Shown here: piece by piece, positions 1-12,327 of the stretch
Position numbering within the stretch: the first letter of the stretch is position 1
How the letters are laid out: each line of letters opens with the position of its first letter
NCBI GenBank assembly: GCA_028641055.1
Contig: CM054062.1
Coordinates: 232,256,696 to 232,320,695, forward strand
From: Alopecurus myosuroides
Taxonomy: Eukaryota; Streptophyta; Magnoliopsida; Poales; Poaceae
Length of the DNA: 64,000 nt
Reading direction: 5' to 3'
Notes under the pieces: generated by a model
Told to the model about the DNA's origin: nothing
The model's input: the letters and a program-made list of their open reading frames with translations, nothing else
The model's database searches: none
Translations under genes and position numbers: made by a program

Positions 1-1201
1 GGGTCGAGCAAGGTAAAGGTCGTGGCCAGCTACCCTCTGCCGCGCTCCATGGACGAGCGTACATGTGGCGTTAAGAGTCGGATGGTACGTGTGGGTAAAG
101 TGTACCCCCTGCAGGGATAAATCTCCTCGAGAAGCCGTGTCCACGGTTACGGACGACTTGGCAACGGATTCTGTGATCATAGATAACTTCAACGGAATGA
201 CTAAAACTTGTTAACCATGATTGAAGGGTGCCTCCCCGGAGATGCCGGGAGGGGTGATCCTTGTAGCATGAGTTAGTGTGGGAATGAGAAAGACTTGGTG
301 GAATACAAGAAGATGATGATCTCAGTAGTTGAGTAGCTTTCTCATCTGTTTTGAAAAACATTCTATGAGACGTGCTATTCCTCCTCGATTTGGAAAACAA
401 ACATTGCTTTGCGCAAATCAGCCTTCATAAAACCCTTTCTGAAGATAGCAGATATATAATAGGTTAATTAAGTCTTGTTGAGTACCTCCCGTACTCAGGT
501 TTGCTTAATTTTGATTCAGGTGGAGTTCCTCACTTCAGTGGTGAATCAACGTGGACATCGACGAGTACTTCGGGGTTCCCAGGTAGCAGCCTGAAATCTA
601 TGGGCTGGGACGTCGCCTTATGTTGCGGCCTCTTAGGCCTTTTTGGTTCTTGTTGATTAGCAACATAATTTTCCTTCCGTTGTCTGATGTAATGTTGGGT
701 CGTGTGACCTCTGCTTGTAAGCTATACTCTAGTAACATCTGTTTAATACAACTTTCATGTCTAGAGTGCTGCTTTGATCGGTTGTTGGTTTCGAGCTCAT
801 TGTTATACAGTTTTGGCTATGCCTGCATAGTTGTCGCAGTCGAGGGGTTGTGGAGCCGATGATCCATGTCCGAGCCCGCCTCTCGATTTGATCGGCCTGG
901 GGCGAGGTAACCCCGGTAACCCTCGATTGTTGTTGCACTTTCTGGACACATAGCAGCTCTGTATAACTTTGGTCCCGTTTCCTTCAGTTTCATTCGATTC
1001 GTGGACGCTTTGATATGCATAATTGGTTATGACTAGCATGGATACAAGGAGTAGTAGACTGGGGATCCGGACTACGTGCCGATGAATCCAGTCTGCCTGC
1101 CGTTGTTTGTTGCGGCCAGGGCTGGTAACCCTGAAGCCCTTGTGAGTCCATGGCTAGGAGCACATAACAGTATGTATATCTCTGGGTCCGGGGTCGTGAC
1201 A
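1..1201 (+). repeat. RLG1 5' LTR, 3'-terminal third
   Basis: Nearly identical to 7369-8569. It ends in GTCGTGACA just before the primer-binding site. About 2.4 kb of this LTR should lie left of the window. Confidence 0.92.
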
Positions 1202-1206
1202 AGTCT

Positions 1207-1218
1207 TGGTATCAGAGC
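1207..1218 (+). other. RLG1 primer-binding site (tRNA-iMet)
   Basis: TGGTATCAGAGC complements the 3' end of plant initiator tRNA-Met and lies five bases after the LTR end, the expected position for minus-strand DNA priming. Confidence 0.9.
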
Positions 1219-2739
1219 AGGACTGCCTGTAGGAAAACCTTACTGCTTGGTCGATGTCGAGTATAGTGTTTGTGAAAACTATTTTAAAACCCCAAATGGA
1301 TTGTGAAAACCTTCTTAGGATTTTTTTTACTACTTACCTGGTATCGCTCTAACTCTGGGTCTCCTTATCTGTTTTGGATTTGAAAAGGTTTTGCTATCTC
1401 TTTTAGTCATTCAAAACCTAGGTGCCTTCTCTGGCAAGGACGTTTTTACCCAAGTTGACCTAGTGTTATAGTTTCTAGAGTCGTGTGTGTTCCGTATTCC
1501 GTTATCTCTCGTTCCAAATGGGAGATTTCCTTTCCATCCTAACACCTCAGAGTTGTGTGGGTTCCACATACTCATGTTCCAAAGTCTTAAATCCTGAACC
1601 TCGAGATCTGCTTTTCATCTCGAATGTATCTGTTATCCTCTGCTCAAAGTTCTTCCGGAGCTATCGTTGTCTTTTGGAAGATAACTCGTGATTGCTACTC
1701 ATAGTGTCCTTTAAGGCACTAAGATAGTAGTTACTCCTTTCTCTTAGTTTCTAACCTTGGACTTGAACCGAAGGTCCCGGAATGTGCTGGATCGAAGTAT
1801 GTCGAATCATATGGTTCCTTAATCATGTGATGGGTATGCTACCAGCACAGGATGCTGACCTTTAACCCAAGTTCTGTTCCTTTGGATCCTGAGGAATCTT
1901 TTCTACCTCAGGATGGCTAGATAATCTCAACTCCGATAGCCATAGGTTTTCTCTAGGAATCAAAAGGATCACAACAAGAGTGTTCTTTATGATTCCGATA
2001 TCTTTGTTCTTAATTCAGCTATACCAACCTTTTGGCATGGGTTCTACACATGAGTATTACCCCGTGCATCCAACGTGATCTCAGGATTTTCCAAGAGCAC
2101 GTTCATATTCTTTGCTTGCTTCCAAACCTCATCTACTGTTTGAAATACAGATTGCATATGTGTGTTGGATTTTTCCAATGCATTTGCTCTTGTTTTCTGT
2201 CAAAACATTCCACTTTGGGATGTCAGGAGAAACAAACTCCAGAACCTCGTTCATCTTTAGGACCAGATCAAAGTTTTGTAATCCGCAGATTAAAGAAGTT
2301 TCACTAGCTTCTATTCTGTTCTACCTTCGAGTATCACACTCTTTTATATCACGAGACCGTGTTAAGTTTCATAGCCTTACTGATGAAGTGGTGCTCTTAC
2401 ACCTTTTCACTCCCCCTTCATCCAAGCTTGAATGCTTGAGTATGCTGGGTATGTGCTTGGATATGTGTATCAGATATTCCTAGCAACTTCTGTTGCTTTG
2501 GAAATTCTAAGAAAACATCTGTATCCTTCTTAGCATTATCGGACACCCGGTTTCTACTAAAGTTGACTGAGTCACCAAATCCGTTCATTACGGTGCACAT
2601 CCTCGGTCAGAGAGTTAGGTTCATGCCAAAGCTCTCCAGACCATATCAGTTGCTTAAAAAAAATGCCTCCTTTCGATTTCTAAGACATACCGGTAGGTTG
2701 TGATGTTCTGGTTGTCTTTCTAGAAGTATCACCAGGTTA

Positions 2740-3420
2740 TTACCTGACCGTTATGTCTAAACAAGGGGTAATATGGATTGCTCCTTTCTCCAAGGAACTC
2801 TGTTGGATATCCCGGACTAGTTGGTTGAGCTTAAACAATAACTTGGAGAGTTGAAAGGCAAAAGCTCCGCTTAACTTGTTCCGTTGATAAGGGATATCTA
2901 GTTTTTCCTCGTGTTGAAGCATGATAGTATCTCTTTAATGGCCATGATGTCATTCTACCTTGATTTGATTTGGGCTATTGTCAGATCAAGTCCAGATTCA
3001 AGGACTATCTTGATGGTGTTTTCACTCATGGTGTTTGGCCCGAGTATACCTCATGTCCTTTGGTCTGACCAATATTCTGCCTTGTTCATATCGCATATGA
3101 ATCCCTCTTCTTGGAGTGTTCTGATAAGTGTGTTTTCGAGCCCATCGATGACATTCCTATTTACCCAAGTCGTAAGAGGTTCATGTTGAACACTTGGCAT
3201 TAATTTTGGAAACTCTCGAGAACCATCTTTGTTTCATTACGAAGATTGTGTTCTGGATGTTTGAAGTGACTTTCTCAGGTTCATGTGCATATGGTGAAAG
3301 TTTTCGCCATGGATCCGAGTAAAGTTTTCTTGTCTCCCTCGGGAATAATCCCAGTCGGTCATGCATGTGTGGAGTATTTTTGAGTTGGTTGATTGTTACC
3401 TCCATTCACTTAAAGAAGTT
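2740..3420 (+). pseudogene. Eroded Gypsy reverse transcriptase (RLG1 pol)
   Basis: No open frame survives, but pieces spread over several frames follow the Tekay/Del RT order. Near 2945-3060 a diverged block corresponds to the 'DLRSGYHQ...' to 'FGLTNAP' region. IDDIPIYPS at 3144-3170 matches the RT box around the catalytic aspartates (normally IDDILIYS). At 3225-3320 come remnants of the '[10 protein letters not shown]' and 'GHVIS...VDPSKV' segments. In-frame stops and frameshifts occur every 20-40 codons. The enzyme cannot be made. Alignment is by eye, so the limits are approximate. Confidence 0.7.
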
Positions 3421-3554
3421 TGCATGCACACTAAGCCACTGACTGACCATTTGTGAAAGAGAAGAAGTTTCAGAACTTCGTTATCTTTGTTATCGTCTTT
3501 CCCACAAGGACTCCGATGTGTTCCTCCGTAAGGAATCCATGTAGGTGCAACCGT

Positions 3555-3835
3555 CTTTTGCAAGTTGCTAATACATGAGTTCTACAATCCTGCTCATCTT
3601 CTTGAGCTTGGCATCGTAGTCCATGTCTTGAGAATCTAGTAAATGTGTCCCGTTGATAACCGGTGCAACCTCTTATCAAACATATCGAGTCTGAGTTATT
3701 CAACCCACTAACCAGAGCTGAATCTCAAGCAGCAACGATGGTTTGTGTTTTCTCAAGGGTGTTGAACTAGGTCCATTTGAAAATACGGCATGGTTGATGT
3801 TGTGGTTGACACAATTAGCCGTAAGGCCTAATGTC
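3555..3835 (+). pseudogene. Eroded Gypsy RNase H (RLG1 pol)
   Basis: From 3558 one frame reads CKLLIHEFYNPAHLLELGIV, which aligns with the conserved RNase H stretch normally reading '[19 protein letters not shown]' in Tekay/Del elements. Downstream remnants of '[11 protein letters not shown]' (near 3705-3740) and 'VVADALSRK' (near 3790-3825) keep the expected spacing. Several stops interrupt the frame, so it is non-functional. Integrase should follow, but I could not recover convincing integrase motifs between 3850 and 4700. Confidence 0.65.
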
Positions 3836-4739
3836 ATATCTCCTTGAATTCGTAAGAACAACCACTCCCCGTGAGAATTCTTGTGTGGCTCATTCTCACA
3901 AGTTTCCCTTCCCGTTCTTTCGAATCGAAGTTCAAATTCCACTTGTTTACCTATATAAGGCTTGCACAAGCCTGATATTGGTATCTAGAACATCAAGGAT
4001 AACCTGGAAGTTGATCTTTCCAATATCTCCCCGCTAAACCTCCAAAACCTTTGTTCTAGTGGAAACAAGTTCATCAGGAGAACATCTCTTGGTGCTTTGT
4101 AACCGCCAATGATCAATTTCCTTTTTCAAGTTGTTTGTACTTGAAGTTCTGTTCATCTCACACATTGTGTGAATTTGTCAGTCACTTCAGCCATGGGATC
4201 TTAACCATGTGGTAGATGTATTGCTACGTCCAAACCACCATAGGAAACAGATTCCCTATTCCTTCTGGTGTTTCAACCCTCGTTGGTTACCCATCCTTAT
4301 GGTGTGACCAAGAGTTCTCCTTCATTACGGTGTTACAACATCCTTTGGTTACTCATATTCTGTCGTGAAGTAACTTCTCGATCCTTGACAAGGATTTCAA
4401 GAAAGCTGTTATGGAATGGTTGAAAGTTCCATTATCTTCCGTGTCCACTCCGAAGAGTGAACATGATCATGTATCAAATTCTCTTCGACGCACGAGTTAC
4501 AATGTTTTATGTTTTCCCTCGTCTATGGATATTACGTTGTGGTATCCAAGACCCTCCTTCCTAATTTTGGTTTTCTGTTTGAAGAAACCTCTATGTCATA
4601 AGTTGTCCAACCTTTCTTTTCGAAAAGGATTTGAAGTCTTATGCAACGTTCATATCCTAAGTACTTTCAAGAACCATCGTACATAAACTTGAAACCTTCT
4701 CATATCCCCTCCGTTACCTTGATGTGTTTCATGTCTGTT

Positions 4740-4960
4740 AACTCAACAGTTCTTCATGAACATTCCTGACGTGAGTTACCCATGAGATACTCGATCTTCG
4801 TTAAGATCAAATCCAAAGAGTTTCCCTCTTACCTAAGGTGTATCCGTTCAATACTTCGAGATGCTACGGATCAACCTCTTCAAGAACAGAACCGTAAGGT
4901 TCGAGAAGATCGCTCAAAACCGGTGTTCCTTCTTTCTTCTCCTTCGGGAATCTCGGGACG
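4740..4960 (+). pseudogene. Eroded pol C-terminus / chromodomain-like region (RLG1)
   Basis: The stretch before the purine tract has the layout of the chromovirus pol C-terminus. A frame with PDVSYP corresponds to the '(D)LSYEEYPVRIL' block that starts the chromodomain in the intact relative RLG4 (about 40760-41000, minus strand), and FKNRTVRFEKIAQN-type remnants follow. Stops interrupt it. The call rests on position and weak similarity. Confidence 0.45.
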
Positions 4961-4968
4961 AGATTCTT

Positions 4969-4984
4969 GTAAGGGGGGTAGATT
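4969..4984 (+). other. RLG1 polypurine tract
   Basis: GTAAGGGGGGTAGATT directly precedes the 3' LTR start TGTAACATCCC. It follows a 'TCTCGGGACGAGATTC' motif of the kind common upstream of grass Tekay LTRs. Confidence 0.8.
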
Positions 4985-7900
4985 TGTAACATCCCAATTC
5001 TGCTAAACTAGGGTGTGTGGTGTGTGTTCATCCCATACATGCATGAAAACAATAATTTAAACCATGTTTGAACCAATTTAAAATTTGAATTTAAATGGTT
5101 TCAGAAAATCTCCCAAAAAGTACTTAATTTGGGTTCCAAAATTTTGTGTTGAAAAATAATTCAATTTCACCAAAGCAAAACATGGTTTTGTTGGAAATTT
5201 CATAAGGTTTCCAAAACCTATTTTTGCCAAATTTTTACTTTGCAAAAAGGCCCTCAAAATAAGGTGTTCTGTTCTGTTTCATAATAGAAAAGGACCAGTT
5301 TGTAAAATTTACAAAAGTTCCAGGGGGTTTTCTTGGAAACTTCTTTTTTGTCTTCTTCAACCTCTTGCCAGGAGGATAAGCAGGCAGCTCGCCGGAGATG
5401 CTGCCACGCACCTGCCGCCCCTGCTTGCGTGGCTAGCTTCTGGAGCAACCTCTCGGCGCCCTCTCACTCCCCTGCCCCCCCCCCGTTTCCACCCTATCCC
5501 TCTCTCTCTGTCTCTCCATGGCCGGACGGAACCCTAGCTCGCCGGCTGCCGCCTAGCGCCGACGACTCCGGCCATCTCCGGCATATTGGAAGTCACCCGG
5601 AGGACCGCCTGGATCCCCTCTACCACCTCGAGCTCTCTCGGAAGCTAGGAAGCCCGAGGAGGACCTCAATTTCTCGTCGCCGTCCACCATGGCCGCCGGC
5701 TTCCTCGGCTCCTCGCCGTTGATTTCGGACCTCCCTCACCTCCTCGTCGACGCCTTCGTGCTCCCCTCGATGCGGTGAGCCTCCTGGTACCCTCCATCCT
5801 CTCCCTGCCCCTCTGGTTTGCCCGCGCACCGCCGGCCGCCATCCTCCGCCGCGGTACTGCACGCCGGCGAGGATTCCGGCGGCCATCCGGCCAGCCGCCG
5901 CCACCTTTTGGCTCCCCTTGATCCCCTCCTCTTTGTGGTATAGCTTAATTTCCAAAACACCCGCGAATCGGATCGATTTCGTGTTCTGTTGTGAAGATCA
6001 AGGCCTAGTGACGTCAGCCTCACGTCACGATGACGTCATAACCTGTTTTTCTCTGTTATAGAAAAGGAATTAATATGACACGTGGACCCCACCATTTTAA
6101 TTACAGAAAATGGATTAAATTTAGATAATTAATAACTTTTGTTTTATAATTCAGAAAAATATAAATAAGGTACCAAAATGTTGAGAAAATTATTCTCTAC
6201 CCAACTATATCATTTTCATTCATGTTTGAGAAAGTTGAAAATTGAACATTATTTAATGTTGTTTATTCTTTTAAAATAAAGAAAATAAGTTTTTATTCAC
6301 TAAAATTAGAAAATTAAAAGTTATATACCAAAATGCTCAAAATGACAAATGCAATCTAGTTATGATGTTTTCAACCTCAATTGAGCACTTTAACTTATAC
6401 TCACTTTCCGAATCGTCCGAATTGCCCCTCCGGGGTCTATTTCAGGATAATTTCAGTAAAAATGTTTAACTGACATATGAGCCCTAGCAACCCAACGAAC
6501 ATGCCTAGGGCTTTATTTCAGTGCATTAACTTGATCATGCATACATGTTGTGCATTGCATCGATGCCATGTTTGATTGTGTTCTTCTTTTCGGTGTTGTT
6601 TTCCCCCTCGGTAGAACGTGACTCCGAAGAGAAGGCCATCAAATCCAATGGCGAATAGTTGATCTTAACCGAGCACTTATTCCCGAAGACATCTTTATCT
6701 GGTTTTCTTATAACCAAGGCAAGCATAACCTCTTATCTGCTCATATATGGTTTCAAAGTGTTTCGAATCTCGTACTTTGCATTCGGTTCCAAACTATTTG
6801 ATGTCAGTAGATAGAGTTGTCCTATATACTGCATAACCTAGATATCCTGTTCCACTGCTCCTAGCAGCTATAGGTTTGCTTGTGCGCGCTCCGCTAAACC
6901 CTGTGAGTCTTGCTTAGCCATGCTTAGTTGTGATCTGATCCATCCGGTTGATGAATCTGGTCAATACGTGAATCATTTATGTCAGGTTGTTGTGAATTGT
7001 ATTATCTTTGATAACTTGACTAAATACTGGCATGGATGTGAGGCCACAATGGGTTGTGGCGTTTTGTCCTGTTCATGCCCCTAGGAGCGAGTTCTCGCCT
7101 TCGAAGCCAAGACTGAGCGTGCAACCACACGCGGGGCCTAACAGACCGCGCTCGACCAACTAACTTGTTTGGCCACGTCCATGAGTCACGTAGTTTGATC
7201 TTTCCATCTGCGTGTGAGTCAGAAAACGATTTGGAGAAAACTTAGGGCGTGACCGGGACAAGTGATGGACGTACACGGATCTTGTTCCCGACTCACAGAA
7301 CAGGTGCCGTCAGGAGGTGGCCAACTCCCTGTTGACGGGATGGCCCTGTTTGGGTTGACTCATGGATAGGGTCGAGCAAGGTAAAGGTCGTGGCCAGCTA
7401 CCCTCTGCCGCGCTCCATGGACGAGCGTACATGTGGCGTTAAGAGTCGGATGGTACGTGTGGGTAAAGTGTACCCCCTGCAGGGATAAATCTCCTCGAGA
7501 AGCCGTGTCCACGGTTACGGACGACTTGGCAACGGATTCTGTGATCATAGATAACTTCAACGGAATGACTAAAACTTGTTAACCATGATTGAAGGGTGCC
7601 TCCCCGGAGATGCCGGGAGGGGTGATCCTTGTAGAATGAGTTAGTGTGGGAATGAGAAAGACTTGGTGGAATACAAGAAGATGATGATCTCAGTAGTTGA
7701 GTAGCTTTCTCATCTGTTTTGAAAAACATTCTATGAGACGTGCTATTCCTCCTCGATTTGGAAAACAAACATTGCTTTGCGCAAATCAGCCTTCATAAAA
7801 CCCTTTCTGAAGATAGCAGATATATAATAGGTTAATTAAGTCTTGTTGAGTACCTCCCGTACTCAGGTTTGCTTAATTTTGATTCAGGTGGAGTTCCTAA

Positions 7901-8569
7901 CTTCAGTGGTGAATCAACATGGACATCGACGAGTAGTTCGGGGTTCCCAGGTAGCAGCCTGGAACCTATGGGCTGGGACGTCGCCTTATGTTGCGGCCTC
8001 TTAGGCCTTTTTGGTTCTTGTTGATTAGCAAGATAATTTGCCTTCCGTTGTCTGATGTAATGTTGGGTCGTGTGACCTCTGCTTGTAAGCTATACTCTAG
8101 TAACATCTGTTTAATACAACTTTCATGTCTAGAGTGCTGCTTTGATCGGTTGTTGGTTTCGTGCTCATTGTTATACAGTTTTGGCTATGCCTGCATAGTT
8201 GTCGCAGTCGAGGGGTTGTGGAGCCGATGATCCATGTCCGAGCCCGCCTGTCGATTTGATCGGCCTGGGGCGAGGTAACCCCGGTAACCCTCGATTGTTG
8301 TTGCACTTTCTGGACACATAGCAGCTCTGTATAACTTTGGTCCCGTTTCCTTCAGTTTCATTCGATTCGTGGACGCTTTGATATGCATAATTGGTTATGA
8401 CTAGCATGGATACAAGGAGTAGTAGACTGGGGATCCGGACTACGTGCCGATGAATCCAGTCTGCCTGCCGTTGTTTGTTGCGGCCAGGGCTGGTAACCCT
8501 GAAGCCCTTGTGAGTCCATGGCTAGGAGCACATAACAGTATGTATATCTCTGGGTCCGGGGTCGTGACA
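4985..8569 (+). repeat. RLG1 3' LTR (3585 bp)
   Basis: Starts TGTAACATCCC and ends GTCGTGACA, so it has TG...CA termini. Its last 1201 bases match the window start. ORFs inside it, such as those at 5333-5955, are GC-rich leader-like sequence without recognisable domains and are not called genes. Confidence 0.9.
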
Positions 8570-11489
8570 ATTGGGTTGCTAAGAAAGTTAGCATTGCTTC
8601 TCCCTCAACTCTCGGAAACTTGGGTTCGCCTTTACGCTGTTGTTCCTGGATTTTTTCGTCAGTGTCCGATTCACTGTCTTCTTTGTCAGCTTCTGGCTTT
8701 TGTTTGGCGGGTTTCCTTTTGGAACCCTTCCCTTTATTTCCGGACCCTGCACTGCCTTTCATGTGCTTATTCAGCCGGCATTGCGCATTTGTATGGGTGG
8801 GTTTCCCAAATTGCGAGTGGTGAACGCAAGGTTCCGACTTAATCCTTTCCCACTCCTCTGGAGTGTAATTGATTGGATCTGGGTTGCGTCCTTTCCACTT
8901 ATTTCCCTTTTCTCCTCCAAAGGCTATGTTCACCTCTTTGGGCTTCGTCGTTGTTTCTGGAGTGGCTTTTTTGTCAGAACGAGGGGTTTTCTTGGCGAGT
9001 ATCAATGATTCAATATTGCCTCCTCTTGCTCTGATGTCATCCTCGGCTGCGGCATGCTCATTGGCGGTTGTAAGCATGGATCTGAGATCCTTGTGCTTTT
9101 TGGAACCAACCATGAATGGTACAAGTCCGGGTTTTAGGCCATTGACGAAAGCATGCATTGCTTGTACGTCAGTTACTCCAGAGCAACTATTCTTCATTGC
9201 TGTCCATCTGGAGATGAAATCCACGTATGGTTCATCCTCAAATTGCGTGCAACGGTTTAGCTGGTTGATGCTATTCGGGCGTTTGTATGTTCCCCGGAAA
9301 TGCTGAGTAAATACTCTAGCCATATCGTCCCAGCTGTCGACTGTTCGTGACGGTAATCCATTGATCCAATCTCTGGCTCCGTCCAGCAGCATTAGGGGAA
9401 GAAACTTGACAGCTTCCAAGTCTGTCCCATTGTTGATCTGGACGGCTGTATAGTAATCCGAGAGCCAGGTATCCGGGTTTGTGCTGCCAGTGTATTTCTG
9501 GTACGTTGGACCGACCTTGGCAAAGCCAGAATGCAGCGTTATTCTTCGGATCCTGTCGGTAAAACATTTAGGACCAAAGTATAGATCATCTTTTTCTGCT
9601 CTGTCAATGTGTGCAGAATATCTTCCGGCTGAATGGACAGAAGGGGATCTGCTCCTTTCTCTTCCATTGTTGCGCGAACGCGCTTTTCCGGGATTGTTTC
9701 TATCTCTTCCGTGTTCACGCCCTTTTGGATTAGGCGGAGTTCTACTCCTGTGCCTTTCTTTGTCCTTAGGCGGTGTCCGGGATCTCTCACGCCTGTGAGG
9801 TATATCGTATCTTCCAGCTTTCTCAGCTGGGTTTCTCGGAGGTGGCATTATTTTGCCGTCTTTCCGGTGTTTGTCTTCCCGATCATGGGGTTTATACCCT
9901 TCTTTCGGGAGATGGGATCCGGTTCTAGACGCTGCATCCCGGTTGTCGGGGTTTTTCTTGTCTTTTCTCGGATCCTCTTTTTTATCTTTTGAGTTGTCTG
10001 AATCCCCGGGTTCTTCTGGTCCAGGTGCTCCAGCAGCGCAAGTAGCTGTCTTGCATAGGGAGGAGTTATCATGCAGCCTCCCTGATCGCTCTTGAGCGCG
10101 CTGTTGTTGTTGCAATGCTTTTCCTAGGAAAGCATACACCCCTTGGAGTTTTCCCCCGTTGGAATACAGATCGTTATTAAGAATCGCGAACGCTGCTTCC
10201 GCGTTTTCTGCTGCGGTCTTGTATATTGGTTCGCCCTTGGCATCTTTGCCGTTTACCTGCTTTTGCCAAGACGGGTTATGGAACCTTTCTTTTGGCGGCA
10301 GTTCTTCCGGTCTTGCGATTCCGGGTAACCTAGTAGGTTTTAACGCGGATCTATTCTTTCTCTCGTACTCCTCTATTTCTTCCTTCATGACCTTGATGTC
10401 ATTATGGGTTTGTTGGAGATGTTGCCGAGATCTGAGTAGATGTTGCTGTTGCCGTTGGAAAGCTTGTCTCCTGGCTTCAAGCATCTCAGGGGGTTCATCT
10501 GGTCCCACTGGTGTTTGCAATAGCTCTTGCTCTTCCTGTTCCGTCATTGGCGGAGCAGTGATTTCCTTAGATTTCTTCTCCGCAGGCTTTGTTCCGCTAA
10601 CATCTCCAACTTCCAGGTTTTCATCAGCGAGATCAGCTGATTTTTTCTTCCGGATTTTGTATTGGAGTTTTTTAGAAGCACGGTGCTTTTTCTTGGAAGA
10701 GGGGGGTTTTTTGACAGGCCCATCTTCTGTCATCTCCTTGACACTGGGGAATATCGGAGAAGTTTCTCCGTCTTCTCTCTCTTCCACTGGCGGAGGGGTT
10801 TTAGGGCTTTCCTGGCTGCCGGCGTCCGTGGTATCAGCCGGTTTCGCCATTAGAACTTCATGGAATCCCTCTTGAAAGGACTTAATCTTTCTTACGAAGG
10901 CGTCCTCATCTTCGTCTTCGGAGTCGAAGTTATCCGATCCGGTTTCCGACTCCAATCTTGCCTGAATGGCGGCAAGCACGGATTCTGCTTCCGAGTTCAT
11001 CGTCTTGGTGACGGATGTCGGATCTTCCGCCTCTGTGACGGGTGTTTGGCCTTCCGTCTCCATGACGGGTGCGTTGTTGTCTGCCTCTTGCACGGGATTT
11101 CCGTCATCCGTGTTTTCGGCGATTTCGGATTGCACCATGCCGATAAAGTGTGTATCACTTTTTTGTCGGCGATCTGAGCAGAATCCGGCATCATAGTCAT
11201 CTTCGACTGGGTATAGGGCGGGTGGGATAAATTTTCTTCCACCGCAAAACCCCATTGCTTCTGCAGTTAGCCCGATAAAGATGTTAGCAGATCCTATCGG
11301 TAGTACGCAGGCACTTACCAGGTGGTTTTGCGCCGGTATGTAGGATCCGTTGTCGAGGAAGCGCCCGATGTCGTTGTCGAACTCCAAGCTTCCGACAGTG
11401 ATTGATCTTCCGATTCCGCCAAGTATCCCAGATCGGAATCTTACGCCTGACGTCGTTTGCCCCACGGTGGGCGCCAACTGTCGAGACAT
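8570..11489 (-). CDS. Gag polyprotein of RLG2, 3'-truncated by RLG1
   Basis: About 973 codons are open from an ATG at 11489-11487 to the RLG1 insertion point; the continuing frame into RLG1's LTR is accidental. From the N-terminus: the segment shared with RLG3 (residues 1-76), a long acidic stretch with repeated 'PVTEAED'-like units, a Lys-rich patch, a Q-rich coiled-coil-like helix, an Arg/Ser-rich basic region (RSRTPP, RERSRSPS), then a retrotransposon Gag capsid domain (around 'DTWLSDYY' through 'WINGLP', 'FTQHFRGTYKRP' and 'YVDFISRWTAMKN'). It ends with a CVHHSQFGKPTHTNAQC segment at the usual zinc-knuckle place. Gag forms the particle that packages element RNA. The ATG lies within the LTR end, so a downstream start (for example MNSEAES) is also possible. 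No stop codon interrupts it. Confidence 0.85.
11459..11476 (-). other. RLG2 primer-binding site
   Basis: On the minus strand TGGCGCCCACCGTGGGGC starts two bases after the LTR end. TGGCGCC-type sites next to an LTR are common in plant Gypsy elements. Confidence 0.8.
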
Positions 11490-12031
11490 CGTAGTAGTTT
11501 TCATAGACGGGGGTGCCATGAGACTACGGTAGAGACGTGGGGTAACGGGATAGCGTAGTAACACAGAACACAGGATTTTACCCAGGTTCGGTACGTCGCG
11601 ACAGTACGACGTGCCTACTCCTGCACTTCTCACTAATTGGGACTAAAGCCCGTAAACAGGGTTACAATGTGAGGGTTTTAGATCTAAACCACTCGGCGAG
11701 GATGAGCTTCTCGGCGAGTTGGCGTAGAGCTTCTCTGTTTGTTGGTTGTTTTGTTTATCTCCCGTCCGGCTTTATATAATAGCCGGATTAGGGCTTACAG
11801 AATAGGAAACTTAGAAAACTACGGTAACTTGTAACTTGGAAAGCAAGGAATCCGTCTTCTTCTCCAAGCCAGATCACATGGGCTGTGATCCGGGTTCTTC
11901 TAGAATCCGGCTTCTGCGCGTCGGATTACTGGGCCGCCTAATGGACCTAAACCCACTACCACTTAAGCCACCCTGGTAATCCGGCACTTGGCCTACCATC
12001 TTCTATACCCCTATTTGGTATATATCCGACA
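11479..12031 (-). repeat. RLG2 5' LTR (553 bp)
   Basis: On the + strand it runs from TGTCGAGACATC to ATATCCGACA, with complementary TGTCG/CGACA ends. It is homologous to the LTRs at 23293-23842 and 30485-31042. A TATA-like 'GGCTTTATATAATAGCC' segment sits near 11770. Confidence 0.88.
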
Positions 12032-12037
12032 ATGGGG

Positions 12038-12170
12038 TAAACTTTATGATTATCGAGTGTCATATACAGCTGTATACATTTCGGCTAGACAGGAGAACGA
12101 TTATCGTACTAAAGAACAATGGTGGTTACTACTCCGAAACAATTTTAACTAGTTGCCGGAGGGTATGGTT
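12038..12170. repeat. Dispersed repeat copy 1 (pair with 22594-22712)
   Basis: About 120 bases around 'ATTTCGGCT' and 'TTTAACTAGTTG' align with 22594-22712 at roughly 70% identity in the same orientation. The family is unknown to me. Confidence 0.6.
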
Positions 12171-12327
12171 TTTTTTAAGGAGCATATATTAATATCGCAG
12201 AGATATCAATTACACCCAGTTTCTGCACCAACACAATACCCTAATGACAATACGGATGCACACAATCGAAAAAAAGAAACTAAAAAAAAATACCCGCTAC
12301 AAAATCTAGTCCCGAGGATAGTAACAA

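Larger units (their letters stand above)
1..8569 (+). mobile_element. RLG1: Gypsy (Tekay/Del-like) LTR retrotransposon, 5' end outside window
   Basis: The sequence 1-1201 recurs at 7369-8569 with about ten substitutions and no length change, giving two LTRs in direct orientation. The left LTR is followed by a tRNA-iMet primer-binding site and the right LTR (4985-8569, about 3.6 kb) is preceded by a purine tract. The internal domain (1202-4984) has no long ORF, but six-frame reading recovers eroded reverse transcriptase, RNase H and chromodomain-like C-terminal segments in the order typical of Tekay/Del chromoviruses. The element lies inside the gag of RLG2; the five bases after the 3' LTR are ATTGG, whose partner should lie left of the window. 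Ten differences in 1.2 kb imply insertion about 0.3 million years ago at 1.3e-8 substitutions per site per year. I do not assign a named family. Confidence 0.9.
8570..12031 (-). mobile_element. RLG2: Gypsy Tat-lineage element, 5' part
   Basis: A minus-strand element is represented by its 5' LTR (11479-12031), a primer-binding site (11459-11476) and a long gag, cut at 8570 by the insertion of RLG1. The rest should continue left of RLG1's 5' LTR, outside the window. The LTR and the first 75 Gag residues closely match RLG3 (30267-31042), so both belong to one family. The base group after the LTR is ATGGG (12032-12036), the candidate target-site duplication. Confidence 0.88.

Noticed and set aside
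5333..6023. Pro/Arg/Ser-rich ORFs on both strands
   Set aside because: GC-rich leader-like part of the RLG1 LTR; no domain and both strands equally open.
10159..10875. 238-codon + strand ORF rich in Ser/Cys/Leu
   Set aside because: Shadow of RLG2 gag low-complexity region.
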